Shown here: positions 22,020-32,901 of the stretch, piece by piece
Numbering within the stretch: position 1 is the first letter of the stretch
How the letters are laid out: every line of letters begins with the position of its first letter
Source: Cladopsammia gracilis
Lineage: Eukaryota > Cnidaria > Anthozoa > Scleractinia > Dendrophylliidae
NCBI GenBank assembly: GCA_022457155.1
Contig: JAJGOT010000256.1
Location: 1,034,501-1,098,500 of the forward strand
Direction: 5' to 3'
Length of the DNA: 64,000 bases
Notes under the pieces: generated by a model
Databases searched by the model: none
Told to the model about the DNA's origin: nothing
The model's input: the letters and a program-made list of their open reading frames with translations, nothing else
Program-made: the position numbers and the translations under genes

Positions 22020-22194
22020 ATACCCAGGGGCGGATCTAGGGGGAGGGTGCAGGGGGTGCGCACCCCCCACCCCCCCTTGAGATGACCTAGTCTGCGTTGT
22101 TCGCTTTTAAAATTTGTTTACGTCACCCTTCAGTTACGTCATTCCTTAGAGGTGCAGCCCTCCTAAGAAAAATCCTAGATCCGCCCCTGATACC
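22020..22194. mobile_element. 165-bp MITE with CAGGGGCGGATCTAGG ends
   Basis: The element (22025-22189) has inverted ends CAGGGGCGGATCTAGG / CCTAGATCCGCCCCTG and a 5-bp target duplication ATACC on both sides. It is too short to code. Confidence 0.85.
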
Positions 22195-22438
22195 TCATAA
22201 ACAACAGAAGACAATGAGTACCGGTACACGCAGAAAGACCCTTGTTTTGGAGTTTCACGATTGGGTGAAATCTTGTAGCATAAAAGAAACATCACTTTAA
22301 AATAAAGTTCCAGCACATTTTATTTAAAAAACAAATCGTCCATAGGATGCATTCTTAGTAAAAAACCTAAACAATCTTATGTGGGGAAAGTGAAATGCCG
22401 CGGAACAATAGAGCATTGCCTAGTTCTTACTAGCAAAA

Positions 22439-23000
22439 ACTACTTTGAAATTGTTTAATTTGCCAATGTTACTGGCATTGTTCAAGAGTTGAATTGGTAG
22501 GGACGGCTTCCAAGTTCAAATAAAACAATGAAAATTAACCGTCGTGTTTTAAATCCCTATAATTATTGGTCATTGACGTTGTTGTTTTACAGGGAACGGC
22601 AAAGAAATGCATGAAATGAAAATCGCACGTGCAGAGGCAATGTTTTCGCTCATTAAATGTATTGTTTTGTGTTGCTCTCCCTGCTGTTGCCGTGAGGCGG
22701 CAACGCGAAAGAAAACGTCATTGAATGAAATAATTTGCGCTCATTTAAACTACTTTGAAGTTGTTCCAAATTGTTTAATTTGCCTGATGTGACTGAAATG
22801 CCCAGGAGCTGAGTTCGTAGGGACGGATTTCAAGTTCAAATAGAGAAAGGAAAATTAATCGTCGTGTGTTCACGTCCTCCACAAAACCTGTAATTTGATC
22901 ATTTGACGTTGTTGTTCTGCAGGGAACGGCAAAGAAATGTATCAAATGTAAAACGCACGTGCAGAGGCATTGTTTTCGTTCATAAACCTATTGTTTTGTG
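22439..23000. repeat. Diverged tandem duplication, period about 308 bp
   Basis: Two units share AACTACTTTGAA.TTGTT, TAGGGACGG.TTCAAG, CAGGGAACGGCAAAGAAATG and GCACGTGCAGAGGCA in the same order. The last block also recurs at 26798-26860 and, weakly, near 21610. A dispersed repeat family is likely. No coding frame is conserved between units. Confidence 0.7.
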
Positions 23001-23033
23001 CCACTCTTGCTGCCATTGCCATCGTGTTTACAA

Positions 23034-23677
23034 AAGCCTGGTTTTCACTAGCGGCGCAAGCACAAGCGCAAGCATAAGCGCAAGCACAAGAGCCCTTATT
23101 TCGCCGTGAAAACGAGCTTGACGCAAGCATATGCACAAGCGCAAGCACAAGCACAAGGATCAAAGTATTTTAATCTTTGTGCTTGCGCTTATGCTTGCGT
23201 CGCATGTGAAAACGGAACATAACAGAAGCACAAGAAAAAAGCAGTGATTCTGATCTGATATGATGTTGAAGGAATTTTTGAACAAAACAAAGGTTAGTTA
23301 AGAAAATCATCTTCGAAAGTCATTTGTGAGTTATTCGCTTATTTTGCTTGCCGACGTTTGTAACCAGCAAGATTCGTAGAATAGTATTCTACAAATCTTG
23401 CTGGTTACAAACGTCGTTGCCGTGAAAATTGTTCGCTTCGTTTTCAAGCGAAAATAACATTATTTGAGCTGTCAGTCAATGAGTAAAGCAAATAGATTCA
23501 TGTTTTCCGTCAGTCAAATGCACAAAAATCTGATGGTTTTAACAATGATCAAATCTTGCTGGTGAATATTTCATTCTTAATTGTGCTTGTGCTTGCGTTC
23601 GTTGTCACTTGTACAGAATTCTTATGCTTGCGCCTATGCTTGCGCTTGTGCTTGCGTCGCCAGTGAAAACCAGGCTT
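23034..23677. mobile_element. MITE with AAGCCTGGTTTTCACT ends and nested hairpins
   Basis: Both ends read AAGCCTGGTTTTCACT, followed by GCGCAAGCACAAGCGCAAGC-type steps. Inside are a second inverted pair (23103-23215) and a 65-bp near-perfect palindrome (23352-23416). No gene. Confidence 0.85.
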
Positions 23678-23999
23678 AAAGCTCCCTCGTGAACCTGGTG
23701 CGACGGCGTGAAGAAGAGAGACCCTGGGAACGAGTTTGCTGATGAACAGGACAATATTAAACGGTCAGTGGTGACTCTACAAATTCGCACCAACTGTTCA
23801 AAGGTCTGGAATTTGAATGGAAGCATAAGGAAAGAAGTAAAAGCAAGTTCATTTGACGAATTGTGAGGGGGGGGGGTAAACTTTTCAAATTGTAATTGCA
23901 GTGGGGGGGGGTATAACTTTTGTTTGAAAGTTTATTGTGGGGTACAATTTTCATTCATTTTTTATTTTTCTAAATGCCATCGCAATCGCTCGGAATTTA

Positions 24000-25080
24000 G
24001 ACTCAAGTGATTTCAACTTTTCTCGTTTATCTCCGCAATTTTAAATGTGATTTACAAAATTATTATACTCTTATAAACTTCAAACTAAGTACAATATTTT
24101 GTGTAAGTTTCATACTAATTCAATAAAGGAAAGTTGGTTAAACGGCCGCTCAAAAATGGTCGGTGCGCTGCATGGAAACTGGAGGGAAACACCTTAAAGA
24201 CGCGATGGCCATCGCATTTTTGGAAATTAAAGGAAAACGTCAGTTTAACATCATCATGATGTCTTTTTCAAAATCTGTTTGCAGTTCAGAAAGGGAAAAA
24301 ATATAGGAAAACACCTTGCTTCCAAACACTGTTTTCACTAAAATTTCTTCAATGGCCAAAATTGACAACTGAGAAAATTTTGTAGATGTGCATTAACTTT
24401 TTGGGAGCGTAAAAGATCGAGTAACTTAAATGAATACGACTTCCAAACAATTAACTTAACTACAAATTTATAATAAACTGAGTAACCTATGACTGAGACA
24501 CTAATAATAACATTATAGAAATATAGGCCTATAGCTATATAGTGATGGGGATACAAATGGATTACAAAATGGAAAAGTCATCCTTGAAATCATTTGCATT
24601 AAAAATGAAAAGAAATCAAAAGGGCTCCAAGAGCCATCTCGTGAATACGAAACAAGTCCTCAGATCGGTTTTAAATTTTTTTACTGAGTTTGAAATCAAA
24701 GAATTGAAGATTAAGACAGATTTAAAACGACCAAACATCTTAGCGCGACATAAATATGCATTGTGTGAAACGAGACTGTCTAGACAGTGGGATGACGTAA
24801 TACACTGGGGAATTAAAAAAAGTTTACAAATGATGGAACAAGTGAAAATTTGCATATCTGTCTCCGTATACTATATCTCGTTCAACGATTCGCATATTCA
24901 CGAGATAAAAATGAAATATACCTTTTGCATGAACAGGTTGAATTCACTGAGAAAATCTTTCAGATACATCAATTTTTGCAAACGCGGAATCGAGTCATCA
25001 AACTAAATACCTCTTCGTTTCAGCAGAAAACTGTTCCAAATTCATAATCAATAAATAACTGAATAACCCGATGGTTAAGG
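24000..25080. other. AT-rich intergenic stretch, no supported gene
   Basis: The longest frame, 24542-25006 plus strand (154 residues), is Lys/Ser-rich, has no motif I recognise and lies in AT-rich DNA. I do not support it as a gene. Confidence 0.45.
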
Positions 25081-25084
25081 CACT

Positions 25085-25390
25085 TACCGTTATTGAAATA
25101 CAGCTACAGAGAAAGCACCTGAACAGCGAAGAAAACTAAGACTTGGTTCGCCATCATCGTATTCACTCTGGATTGTGCTGCTGTTGGTCTTCCTTCGCCT
25201 CTGCCCCAACTGCTTACATGGTCACTGGAAAGCTCAATTTAAACGTTCCATGCTGTGGAATGAGGAAGATATTCCATTGATCTTAAACCACTCGCTTGGA
25301 CAGGGTTGAAGGGTAGTTATTTCCACGCGTCCGTTTCAGTGCTGATAACAAGATGAGTTCCTGTGTTGTTATTCCACTATTGGCACGGTA
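25085..25390 (-). pseudogene. Dead copy of lectin exon 1 and promoter
   Basis: 25090-25153 aligns with exon 1 of the lectin gene (start codon, MAN start, FFAVQVLSL core, GTAAG donor). The codon after the core is TAG where the working gene has CAG, so translation would stop after 16 residues. The match runs on through the promoter to about 25390. It lies on the same strand and upstream of the intact gene: a tandem duplicate that died. Confidence 0.85.
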
Positions 25391-25991
25391 TCGAAGCTGC
25401 ATGCAGGCTAAGTGGAGGCTTAAGTGGAGGCAAGGGTCTGTTATTCTATGTGCTGTTTAAAACGTGTTGCTTAGATACTCTTTTGAGTGCGCCCCAAATA
25501 CACACACTGCATGTTGTCAAAAGTATCGAGCTTTGTGCATGCGGAAGAAAGTAGTCCATATCTTCTTTCTGAACCAAATTAATAATGAGGGTCATGGAAT
25601 TAATCTGTTTGTTTCAATAATTTGATCTTCCCCTAAAGAAATGCATTTGATTGATTAGCTTCGTAGCTATTTGCGGGACAATCAATATTGTTCCATTTTG
25701 ATTATTGTTTATAAATTGTTGTTGTCGTTGTTGTATATAGATTACACTGTAATGAAATGGGTACTATCGTACATTAAAAATCTCATTTAATAATTCATGA
25801 CCATTTTGTCCAATCCGATGCTCCTCTCTAGTCACGAGGAAAGCACTCTTTACCACATAAAATACGCTTGAAACTTAAAAGCCCGGGGAGGGTTTTGAAT
25901 GTGGCCCAGGGGAATAATGGGGTATAATAGAAAAACAATGGCATACAAATGAACGTGAAGTATTATATAATGACACACGTTGCATTATCTA

Positions 25992-26198
25992 TCAATATTC
26001 ATATATAATGCCACATGTGATATTATATAATGCTTCAAGTTTATATACAGTAGGAATTAAATACTTTGTCAGCCAAAAGTTCAGGGATTCTGCATTCATA
26101 TTGGCGATATTCGTTTCTAATGACTGTACTTTTTCCACGTCCACCTCAAAGAACGCTGCTCTTTCGAAGGATCTTTGTTGACTCGACTTATTTGCCAT
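25992..26198 (-). pseudogene. Fragment resembling the N-terminal region of Crypton-derived DUF3504/KCTD1-like proteins
   Basis: The pattern of an acidic/aromatic lead, then ESLNFWLTKYL and a Leu-Tyr-x-Ile-x-CGI ending, resembles the WL.KF....YP...LY.I..G(L/I) region seen in the many DUF3504 (Crypton tyrosine-recombinase-derived) proteins of cnidarians. The frame is short and has no neighbours of the family. The assignment rests on pattern memory only. Confidence 0.4.
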
Positions 26199-26271
26199 TC
26201 AGAAAATACTTTAAACGACCACTTTGTAGACGAACGTGTGGCCTTTGGAATACACTCTTCCAATGCGTTTT

Positions 26272-26468
26272 ACTATTCTCACCGGGGATTCCTTCAAACA
26301 ATGGCAAAGTTCAACATATTACGTAACTTTAAACCCCAAGAATAGTAGCGTGGGAATGGGTTGCGCAACCTCCGGCACGTTGTTGGCTATATAATCTTAT
26401 TCTGGTGCGATCAGTCCTTCATTATCTCAAAAGTCCTTTCATGGCGCTCGGGGAGGATTAGTTAAGTA
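26272..26468. repeat. 195-bp direct repeat, left copy
   Basis: Nearly identical to 29367-29563. Both start ATTCTCACCGGGG and end GGATTAGTTAAGTA, and both include TGGCTATATAAT. They bracket the 37-bp tandem array. Confidence 0.85.
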
Positions 26469-26689
26469 CGTTCAAGCCCTCAGTCCTGTATCATCGCTGC
26501 GCCACGGTTTTTGTTTTGTTTTCACCATGGCATATGTCCCAGTCATTCCCGATAAGTGTGCCGTTCGCTTTTCTCTATGTTAGGTCGGGAATTGTACTTT
26601 AACTTGTGGTCCGCAAGCCTTTAAGTTTGTTACTAGCTTGGAGTTTTTCGCTCGCATTCCTGTAGCTTCTTACTTTTGGCCTTGTTTCG

Positions 26690-28570
26690 TACAATTTTTT
26701 CATTAGCTCATATGTTCACGCTGTGTAATGGAATTTTTTCACTGAGCGAATGTGTTTGCACTGTTATGGAATTTTTACTAGCAATAACAAATATAAAAAT
26801 GCACGTGCAGAGGTATTGTTTTCGCTCATTATTCGTATTGTTTTGTGTAGCTCTCGCTAGCAAATTATAACATTATCTCTCACGTTTTAAGCTCAACCTT
26901 CCGAAGTGCGGCCGCTCAAAAAAAAAAACTCGGTTATTTCACTTTTTTACCGAGTTATTTTAACCGGGTTATTTTTGCGTTGTTGGATGGAATTTTCACG
27001 AGCGAATTTGTTTACGCTGTTTATTAGAACTTTCGCAAGCGAATATGTTTACGCTGTTAGATGGAACTTCCACGAGCGAATATGTTTGCGCTGTTATATG
27101 GAACTTTCACGAGCGAATATGTTTACGCTGTTGGATGGAATTTGCACGAGCGGATTTGTTTACGCTGTTTAATTAGAACTTTCGCAAGCGAATATGTTTA
27201 CGCTGTTAGATGGAATTTTCACGAGCGAATATGTTTACGCTGTTAAATGAAACTTTCACGAGCGAATATGTTTTTCGCTGTTATATGGTACTTTTCATCA
27301 TAAATTTTTTCGAGCGAATATGTTTGCGCTGTTTAATGGAATTTTCACGAGCGAATATGTTTACGCTGTTATACGGAACTTCCACGAGCGAGTATGTTTA
27401 TGCTGTTATATGGAACTTTCACGTGCGAATGTTCGCGCTGTTAGATGGAATTATCACGAGCGAATATGTTTACGCTGTTATACGGAATTTCCACGAGCGA
27501 ATATGTTTACGCTGTTACATGGAACTTTCACGAGCGAATATGTTTACGCTGTTGGATGGAATTTTCACGAGCGAATTTGTTTACGCTGTTTAATTAGAAC
27601 TTTCGCAAGCGAATATGTTTGCGCTGTTAGATGGAATTATCACGAGCGAATATGTTTACAATGTTCAATGGAACTTTCAAGAGCGAATATGTTTACGCTG
27701 TTATACCGAACCTTCCCGAGCGAATATGCTTGCGCTGTTATATGTTATATGTATGTATGTATGGAACTTTCACGAGCGAATATGTTTGCGTTGTTAGATG
27801 GAATTTTCACGGGCCGGCGAATCCGTTTACGCTGTTTAATGGGATTTTCACGAGCGAATATGTTTGCGCTGTTAGATGGTCTTTCATGAGCTAATATGTT
27901 TACGATGTTTAATGGAATTTGCACTAGCGAATACGCTCGCGCTGTTATATGGTACTTTTCATGAGCGAATGTGTTCGCGCTGTTTAACGAAAATTTTACA
28001 AGCGTATATGTGTTCCCGCTGTCGTATGGAGTTTTCACGAGCGTATGTGTTTCTCTTGTTTACGCTGTTATATGGACTTTTTTCTCTGGTAACATTGTTT
28101 GCGCTGGTAAATGGACCTCTTCTCACAAGCGAATGTGTTTACGCGGTTGTATCAAGTTTTCCCTTGGCGAATATGTTCTGCGCAGTTTTACGGACATTTT
28201 TACTAGAAAAATTTATTTGCGCTGGTCAAGCGAATTTCCACGAACATATATGCTTTCCTTGCTAATTGGATTGTCCACGAGCGAATATGTTTGCACTGTT
28301 TAACGGATTTTTTCATTAGCAAATTTGTCTCGCGGGTCTATGGAGCTCTCGCGAACTAGTGTGTTTACGCTGTTAAAGGGACATTTTCACTAACGGATTT
28401 GTTTGCGCTGGTCATGGAATTTGTCGCTAGCACATATGTTTGCGCTGTGGAATGGACCCTTTCACTACATAATTTGGCAAGGTATTTTTTATTTGCGCGG
28501 CCTTTCGCAATTTTTCACGGCTGCTTTGTTTTAGCTGTTAATTGGAGTTGTGTTTTGCGCTGCTATATGG
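26690..28570. repeat. 37-bp tandem array (satellite-like)
   Basis: The unit is GAGCGAATATGTTTACGCTG followed by TTAGATGGAATTTTCAC. It is regular from about 26990 to 28060 and increasingly degenerate on both flanks, with 40-50 units in all. Because 37 is not a multiple of three and the unit lacks stops in all three plus-strand frames, long ORFs up to 189 residues appear. They are by-products of the repeat, not genes. Confidence 0.9.
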
Positions 28571-29366
28571 AATTTCCCGCCAGCAACGCGTTTGCCTGGG
28601 GAGCTCTTCCAGGCCTACCTTAGTGGACTTCAATTCTAGTCTGTTCTCTAACGCTGTGTTATCTTTTTGTGTCCGTCTATAGTTTGTATTCTGTCTGTTT
28701 CCGTGGGTGACCTTTTTTTGCGAAGCTTCCTCGAAGGGATTGTCTAATATCCTTCATTGCTCTGTCCCTGGACGGGGTATTTCGGGGTTGCTTCGCTTTG
28801 GGGTTATACCCATCTCTTAGCGGTGTTTCTTTTTATGTTTTTTCCTCAATGCTCGGAATTAGGCTGTGCGCCTACGTTTTGTCTGCTTGCTGGTATTATG
28901 TAGGGTTACCCCAAAGCGCGGCGGCCCCGGTGCCCCATTACATCAAGTTTCCATGTTATTGGTTACGGTCTTGGCTAACACGGTACTTTTTGGAAACCAA
29001 AACCTTTTTGTTGTTTCTTTTGTTTTTGGAGGTAGTCAGACATTCACAGTCAGACTTGCGACGTCCAGGGGTGGGAAAAAGATTCTACAACGTTATCCTA
29101 ACTAGGGCTGTTGCCTTACAGTTACAGTTACAGTTCTCTTTACTTCCTGTGCCCTTGTAGCGGTGGTAGCCGTTAGTACGCAAATGTGGCTTACAGCGCG
29201 GTTACTATTTTTCTGTCCTGTTTTCTTATTATAAGGCTCCCTTCCATTAATTCAGTGCTACCACAAGGATAGCTGACCTTCTCCAAGTCCGTTTTGCCGG
29301 TTTTAGTTTGCAGCAAGTCTACCTACAAGGAGGGAGGATTTTCTGAGTTATGGGAGGAGGACACAT

Positions 29367-29700
29367 TATTCTCACCGGGGATTCCTTCAAACAATGGCGA
29401 AGTTCAACATATTACGTAACTTTAAACCCCAAGAATAGTAGCGTGGGAATGGGTTGCGCAACCTCCGGCACGTTGTTGGCTATATAATTTTATTCTGGTG
29501 CGATCAGTCCTTCATAACCTCAAAAGTCCTTTCATGGCGCTCGGGGAGGATTAGTTAAGTATGCCTCTCCCTCCTCCCCGCAGCGATGATAGCGCACGCT
29601 CCAGGGAGCTACCTACTCACTACCGCCTCGGGCTGGCCTATCCCATATCTTAATATTACATCCTGAGGCATTGTTAGTTGGTAGCCCAGGTGAGAATATA
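29367..29700. mobile_element. Inverted-repeat element containing the right 195-bp repeat
   Basis: Starts ATTCTCACCGGGG and ends CCCAGGTGAGAAT, a 13-bp imperfect inverted pair about 330 bp apart. Its first 195 bp are the right-hand direct repeat. The left copy at 26272-26468 lacks the distal half. A non-autonomous transposon that carries or was split by the 37-bp array is one reading. A degenerate LTR-like pair is the other. Confidence 0.55.
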
Positions 29701-29998
29701 TCACTCTTCTTCTTTAGACTTTGGTGGCCTAAACGCCCGCTTCGGAGGCATGTTTTTACTAATGCAAGCGAAGTATCAAAAGACCGCATTCGAATAAAAT
29801 ACTGACAAAGTTCTGCATTATTTAAATTTCTAATTTTATTTCTCCTTCATTATTGTTGTTCAATTCCCAAATGCAAACCTTCTTTTGTTTTCTCATATCA
29901 CTCCACATAGTTTCATCGATATTGGACAAAATGCTCAAGAATTATTAACGATTTTTTTAAGTCATTCAATAAACTCATTCAATAAACGTGTTTTAAGT

Positions 29999-30074
29999 CA
30001 TTTAATAAACTCGCAGCACGTGTTTTATCAGGTATAAAACACTGATAAAACACTGCTGCTCGTTTATTAAATGG
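29999..30074. repeat. Imperfect hairpin, about 33-bp arms
   Basis: CATTTAATAAAC.CG.GCAGCA and TGTTTTATCA recur inverted around a short TATAAAAC loop. Confidence 0.7.
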
Positions 30075-30280
30075 TACTAATGCCACTTTATCTTATTTGA
30101 CATGATATGTGATATTCAAATTAGCTCAAATTTGCTGATCAATATCTCTGAATTTTTCCCAATATTCCGTATCCTTTTGCCGGTTTTCACCACAGTTTTT
30201 ACCCAGAAACTAACCTCGTATGCCTATAAGTATTTACCCCAATATTCCGAATGTCTCGTTAACCCCAAATTACTTTGATT

Positions 30281-32139
30281 TAGGGGCGGACCATTAGAAA
30301 TCTTGGGAGGGGGGGTGACAATTACCAAAAAAAAAATCCTGCAAAGGAAAATTGTCTCAAAAAAAATTCCTGCAAGCAGTTGACCATAAAAAAATAAAAT
30401 CCTGCAAGCTAACTGGCTATATATACATATATTTATTTATTTATTTATTTTAAACTGGAACATATGAGAGTATGACATGCTCTCTGGTAGTAAAATTCAT
30501 CAAAAAGCAACTTCAGGTTGACTCAAATGCTGTCAAAAATTACCTGCCTCAAAGGTCTATCTGATACATGTACCAATATCTTAATCGTAAAAATTTTTAT
30601 TCTTGGGCCATCGAAGTTTGATGAGAAATAGAACACAAACCGCGGTGATAAACATATTGAACTTATTCATTTTTGATAAAAACTTGACGTTTCGTATGCT
30701 ACTACATACATTTTCAAAAGTGACCGTTAGTGTTAAAAAACGATACTAATATAGTAGTAAAAAGGGACTGGGACCGAGATTAAGTACAAAACTTAACAGT
30801 TGATCTATAAAAAGAAACAGCTATTTAATAAAGCATCAGCTTCTCGCTACTGACGTTTGCATTAAGAGCTGGCTTTAGTTCTTGTATAAACAATGTTTCT
30901 TTGATTTTACAGTGGAAATCAGTTTTACCCGACGCTAAGATATCAAAATAATCCCACTTGATGTTGTGTCCATGTTAACACCACTGGACACAACATCAAG
31001 TGGGATTATTTTGATATCTTAGCGTCGGGTAAAACTGATTTCCACTGTAAAATCAAAGAAACATTGTTTATACAAGAACTAAAGCCAGCTCTTAATGCAA
31101 ACGTCAGTAGCGAGAAGCTGATGCTTTATTAATTAGCTGTTTCTTTTTATAGATCAACTGTTAAGTTTTGTACTTAATCTCGGTCCCAGTCCCTTTTTAC
31201 TACTATATTAGTATCGTTTTTTAACACTAACGGTCACTTTTGAAAATGTATGTAGTAGCATACGAAACGTCAAGTTTTTATCAAAAATGAATAAGTTCAA
31301 TGTGTTTATCACCGCGGTTTGTGTTCTATTTCTCATCAATATCTTAATATAACCAAAACCTTGTTTATGTACATATTTGAAAACACTGTAAACATCATGA
31401 AATATGTAACCTGCTCTACTACACACAAGTATTTTTTAAATACATTACAGATTGTCCAACCGTCCTGATTTCGTCGAGATTACCCCGATTTTGCTTGAAA
31501 ATGAAATTCTGTCATTTTCGTCAAATTCTCATAATACTTACCATACAAAAAGACAAGAGAGCATAAAGCTAGCTTTATGCTCTCTTGAAAAAGACGAAAT
31601 TGCGTATACTCAACTCTGATATCCAGATAAACTAAAGAAACAGCAAGAAAAATAAAATGAAATCGATTACTTGTATGTGGAGCCACACAAAGAGACGCAA
31701 AGCGACGAGAAGCCACATCAATTTGCCAAATATTTTTGACAGAAATTGTTGTCTCAGAACACTAGAAATGGAGTTTCAGAGCATCAAGATTTCAAAATTT
31801 TCTGGTGGGGCATGCCCCCAGACCCCCCTAGCGGCTCGCGCCTTCGGCGCTCGACCACTCCATCTCAATTCTTATTTCTCCCCATTTTTTATGCAAAGGT
31901 TTGACAGTCTGACTTAAATCTACTCCAGCGTTTAATACCAAAAATGGATTGGGCCATTAGTATAAAAAAAATTTGGGGCTTGCACGCATTTATAAAGAAG
32001 ATCTCAAAAAAAAAAAAAAACCTGCAGGCTTACACCTCCCTCAAAAAAAAATCCTGCAGGAAACTCAGGCCGAAAAAAAAATTCATACACTGAAAAATTT
32101 TTGACCCCCCTCCCAGGATTTCTAATGGTCCACCCCTTA
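30281..32139. mobile_element. 1.86-kb inverted-repeat transposon carrying a long palindrome
   Basis: The ends read inward as TAGGGGCGGACCATTAGAAA (left) and TAAGGGGTGGACCATTAGAA (right), followed by G-runs and CCTGCA-rich subterminal steps. The inside holds a 718-bp palindrome (30620-31337), a perfect 34-bp palindrome (31554-31587) and no transposase. Non-autonomous. Confidence 0.8.
30620..31337. repeat. 718-bp near-perfect palindrome (353-bp arms, 12-nt loop)
   Basis: The arm 30620-30972 is the reverse complement of 30985-31337 around TGTTAACACCAC, with only a couple of mismatches seen by eye. If transcribed, it would fold into a long hairpin RNA. No coding frame. Confidence 0.92.
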
Positions 32140-32532
32140 TAAATTAAAACTATCATGGCGGCACCATATGATATTGTTCTATTACAATGATCTAGAATTG
32201 ACTGTAACAATAAACGCCTAGTCACAGTAACTGAAAAGCAGTAAAGAGTTTTCCATAAAAGTACGCAAGAAATTAAATTGCAAACGTACCCGTACGTGCA
32301 GACGTATCGGGATACCAAAGGATTCATATTCCCTTCTATCGGCGGATAACTCCTTCGCAACCTAAGTTGGAAATAGGGGGGAGGGTGGGGTGGGATGAAT
32401 GCAAATTTGGAACAAGCGTCTTCTACTAGTCTCGCTTATTTAACATCTAACCAGGACAAACATTTTCTTAGTGCGAAGTAAATATCAGATTATAAAATAA
32501 AATTAATGGCTGCGGCAAGAGACACTTAGCTG
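32140..32532. other. Intergenic, no gene seen
   Basis: Lies between the 1.86-kb transposon and the Gypsy element. Short ORFs only. Confidence 0.5.
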
Positions 32533-32536
32533 TTGA

Positions 32537-32730
32537 TGTGAGATTACGTAATTGCAATATAGAGAACTCGTGACCAGTGTCACGCGACTTGTAGATCTTC
32601 GACCGAGATGAAAAGATGAAAAGGTTTTTCAAGTGCAGAAATGTAAACTGTAAACTGTTTGGACTTCGGATCCACTACTTCCAGCACATTAAAGCGTTGT
32701 TTTAAAATCAGTCGTTAGTGCCTGGCAACA
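32537..32730 (+). repeat. Gypsy 5' LTR
   Basis: 194 bp starting TGTGAGATTACGTAATTGC and ending CCTGGCAACA. It aligns along its length with 40197-40366. Confidence 0.9.
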
Positions 32731-32733
32731 TTT

Positions 32734-32751
32734 TGGCGACCCCGCCAGGAC
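32734..32751 (+). promoter_or_regulatory. Gypsy primer-binding site
   Basis: TGGCGACCCCGCCAGGAC starts three bases after the 5' LTR. The TGG matches the CCA tail of a tRNA primer. The tRNA identity was not determined. Confidence 0.7.
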
Positions 32752-32901
32752 GAACGGTGCGTGTGGAAACTCGTACTCGCAAACAGATGTGATCGAAGGA
32801 AATACCGATCGACCGCGTGGCTTGTGTATCGTCCTCTGCGGTGGAACATGTGTTGTTTTTTCTGTGACAAGGAAGGTTTTACGGTAGCCGAAACAACCAA
32901 G

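Noticed and set aside
24542..25006. 154-residue plus-strand ORF
   Set aside because: AT-rich, no recognisable motif, and no promoter or splice context. Length is compatible with chance in a 64-kb window.
26990..28060. CRISPR-like array of short repeats
   Set aside because: There are no distinct spacers between repeats. The units are contiguous and degenerate, in eukaryotic DNA with no cas genes.
26906..28303. Several overlapping ORFs of 87-189 residues
   Set aside because: They are frame readings of the 37-bp tandem unit. The same peptide words appear in rotation in all frames, and no start context or splice signal supports a gene.
28798..29160. 120-residue ORF
   Set aside because: Low-complexity hydrophobic frame within degenerate repeat DNA, no motif.
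26272..29563. Complete LTR retrotransposon with 195-bp LTRs
   Set aside because: The repeats do not start TG and end CA, no primer-binding site or pol is seen, and the right repeat is part of a longer inverted-repeat unit.
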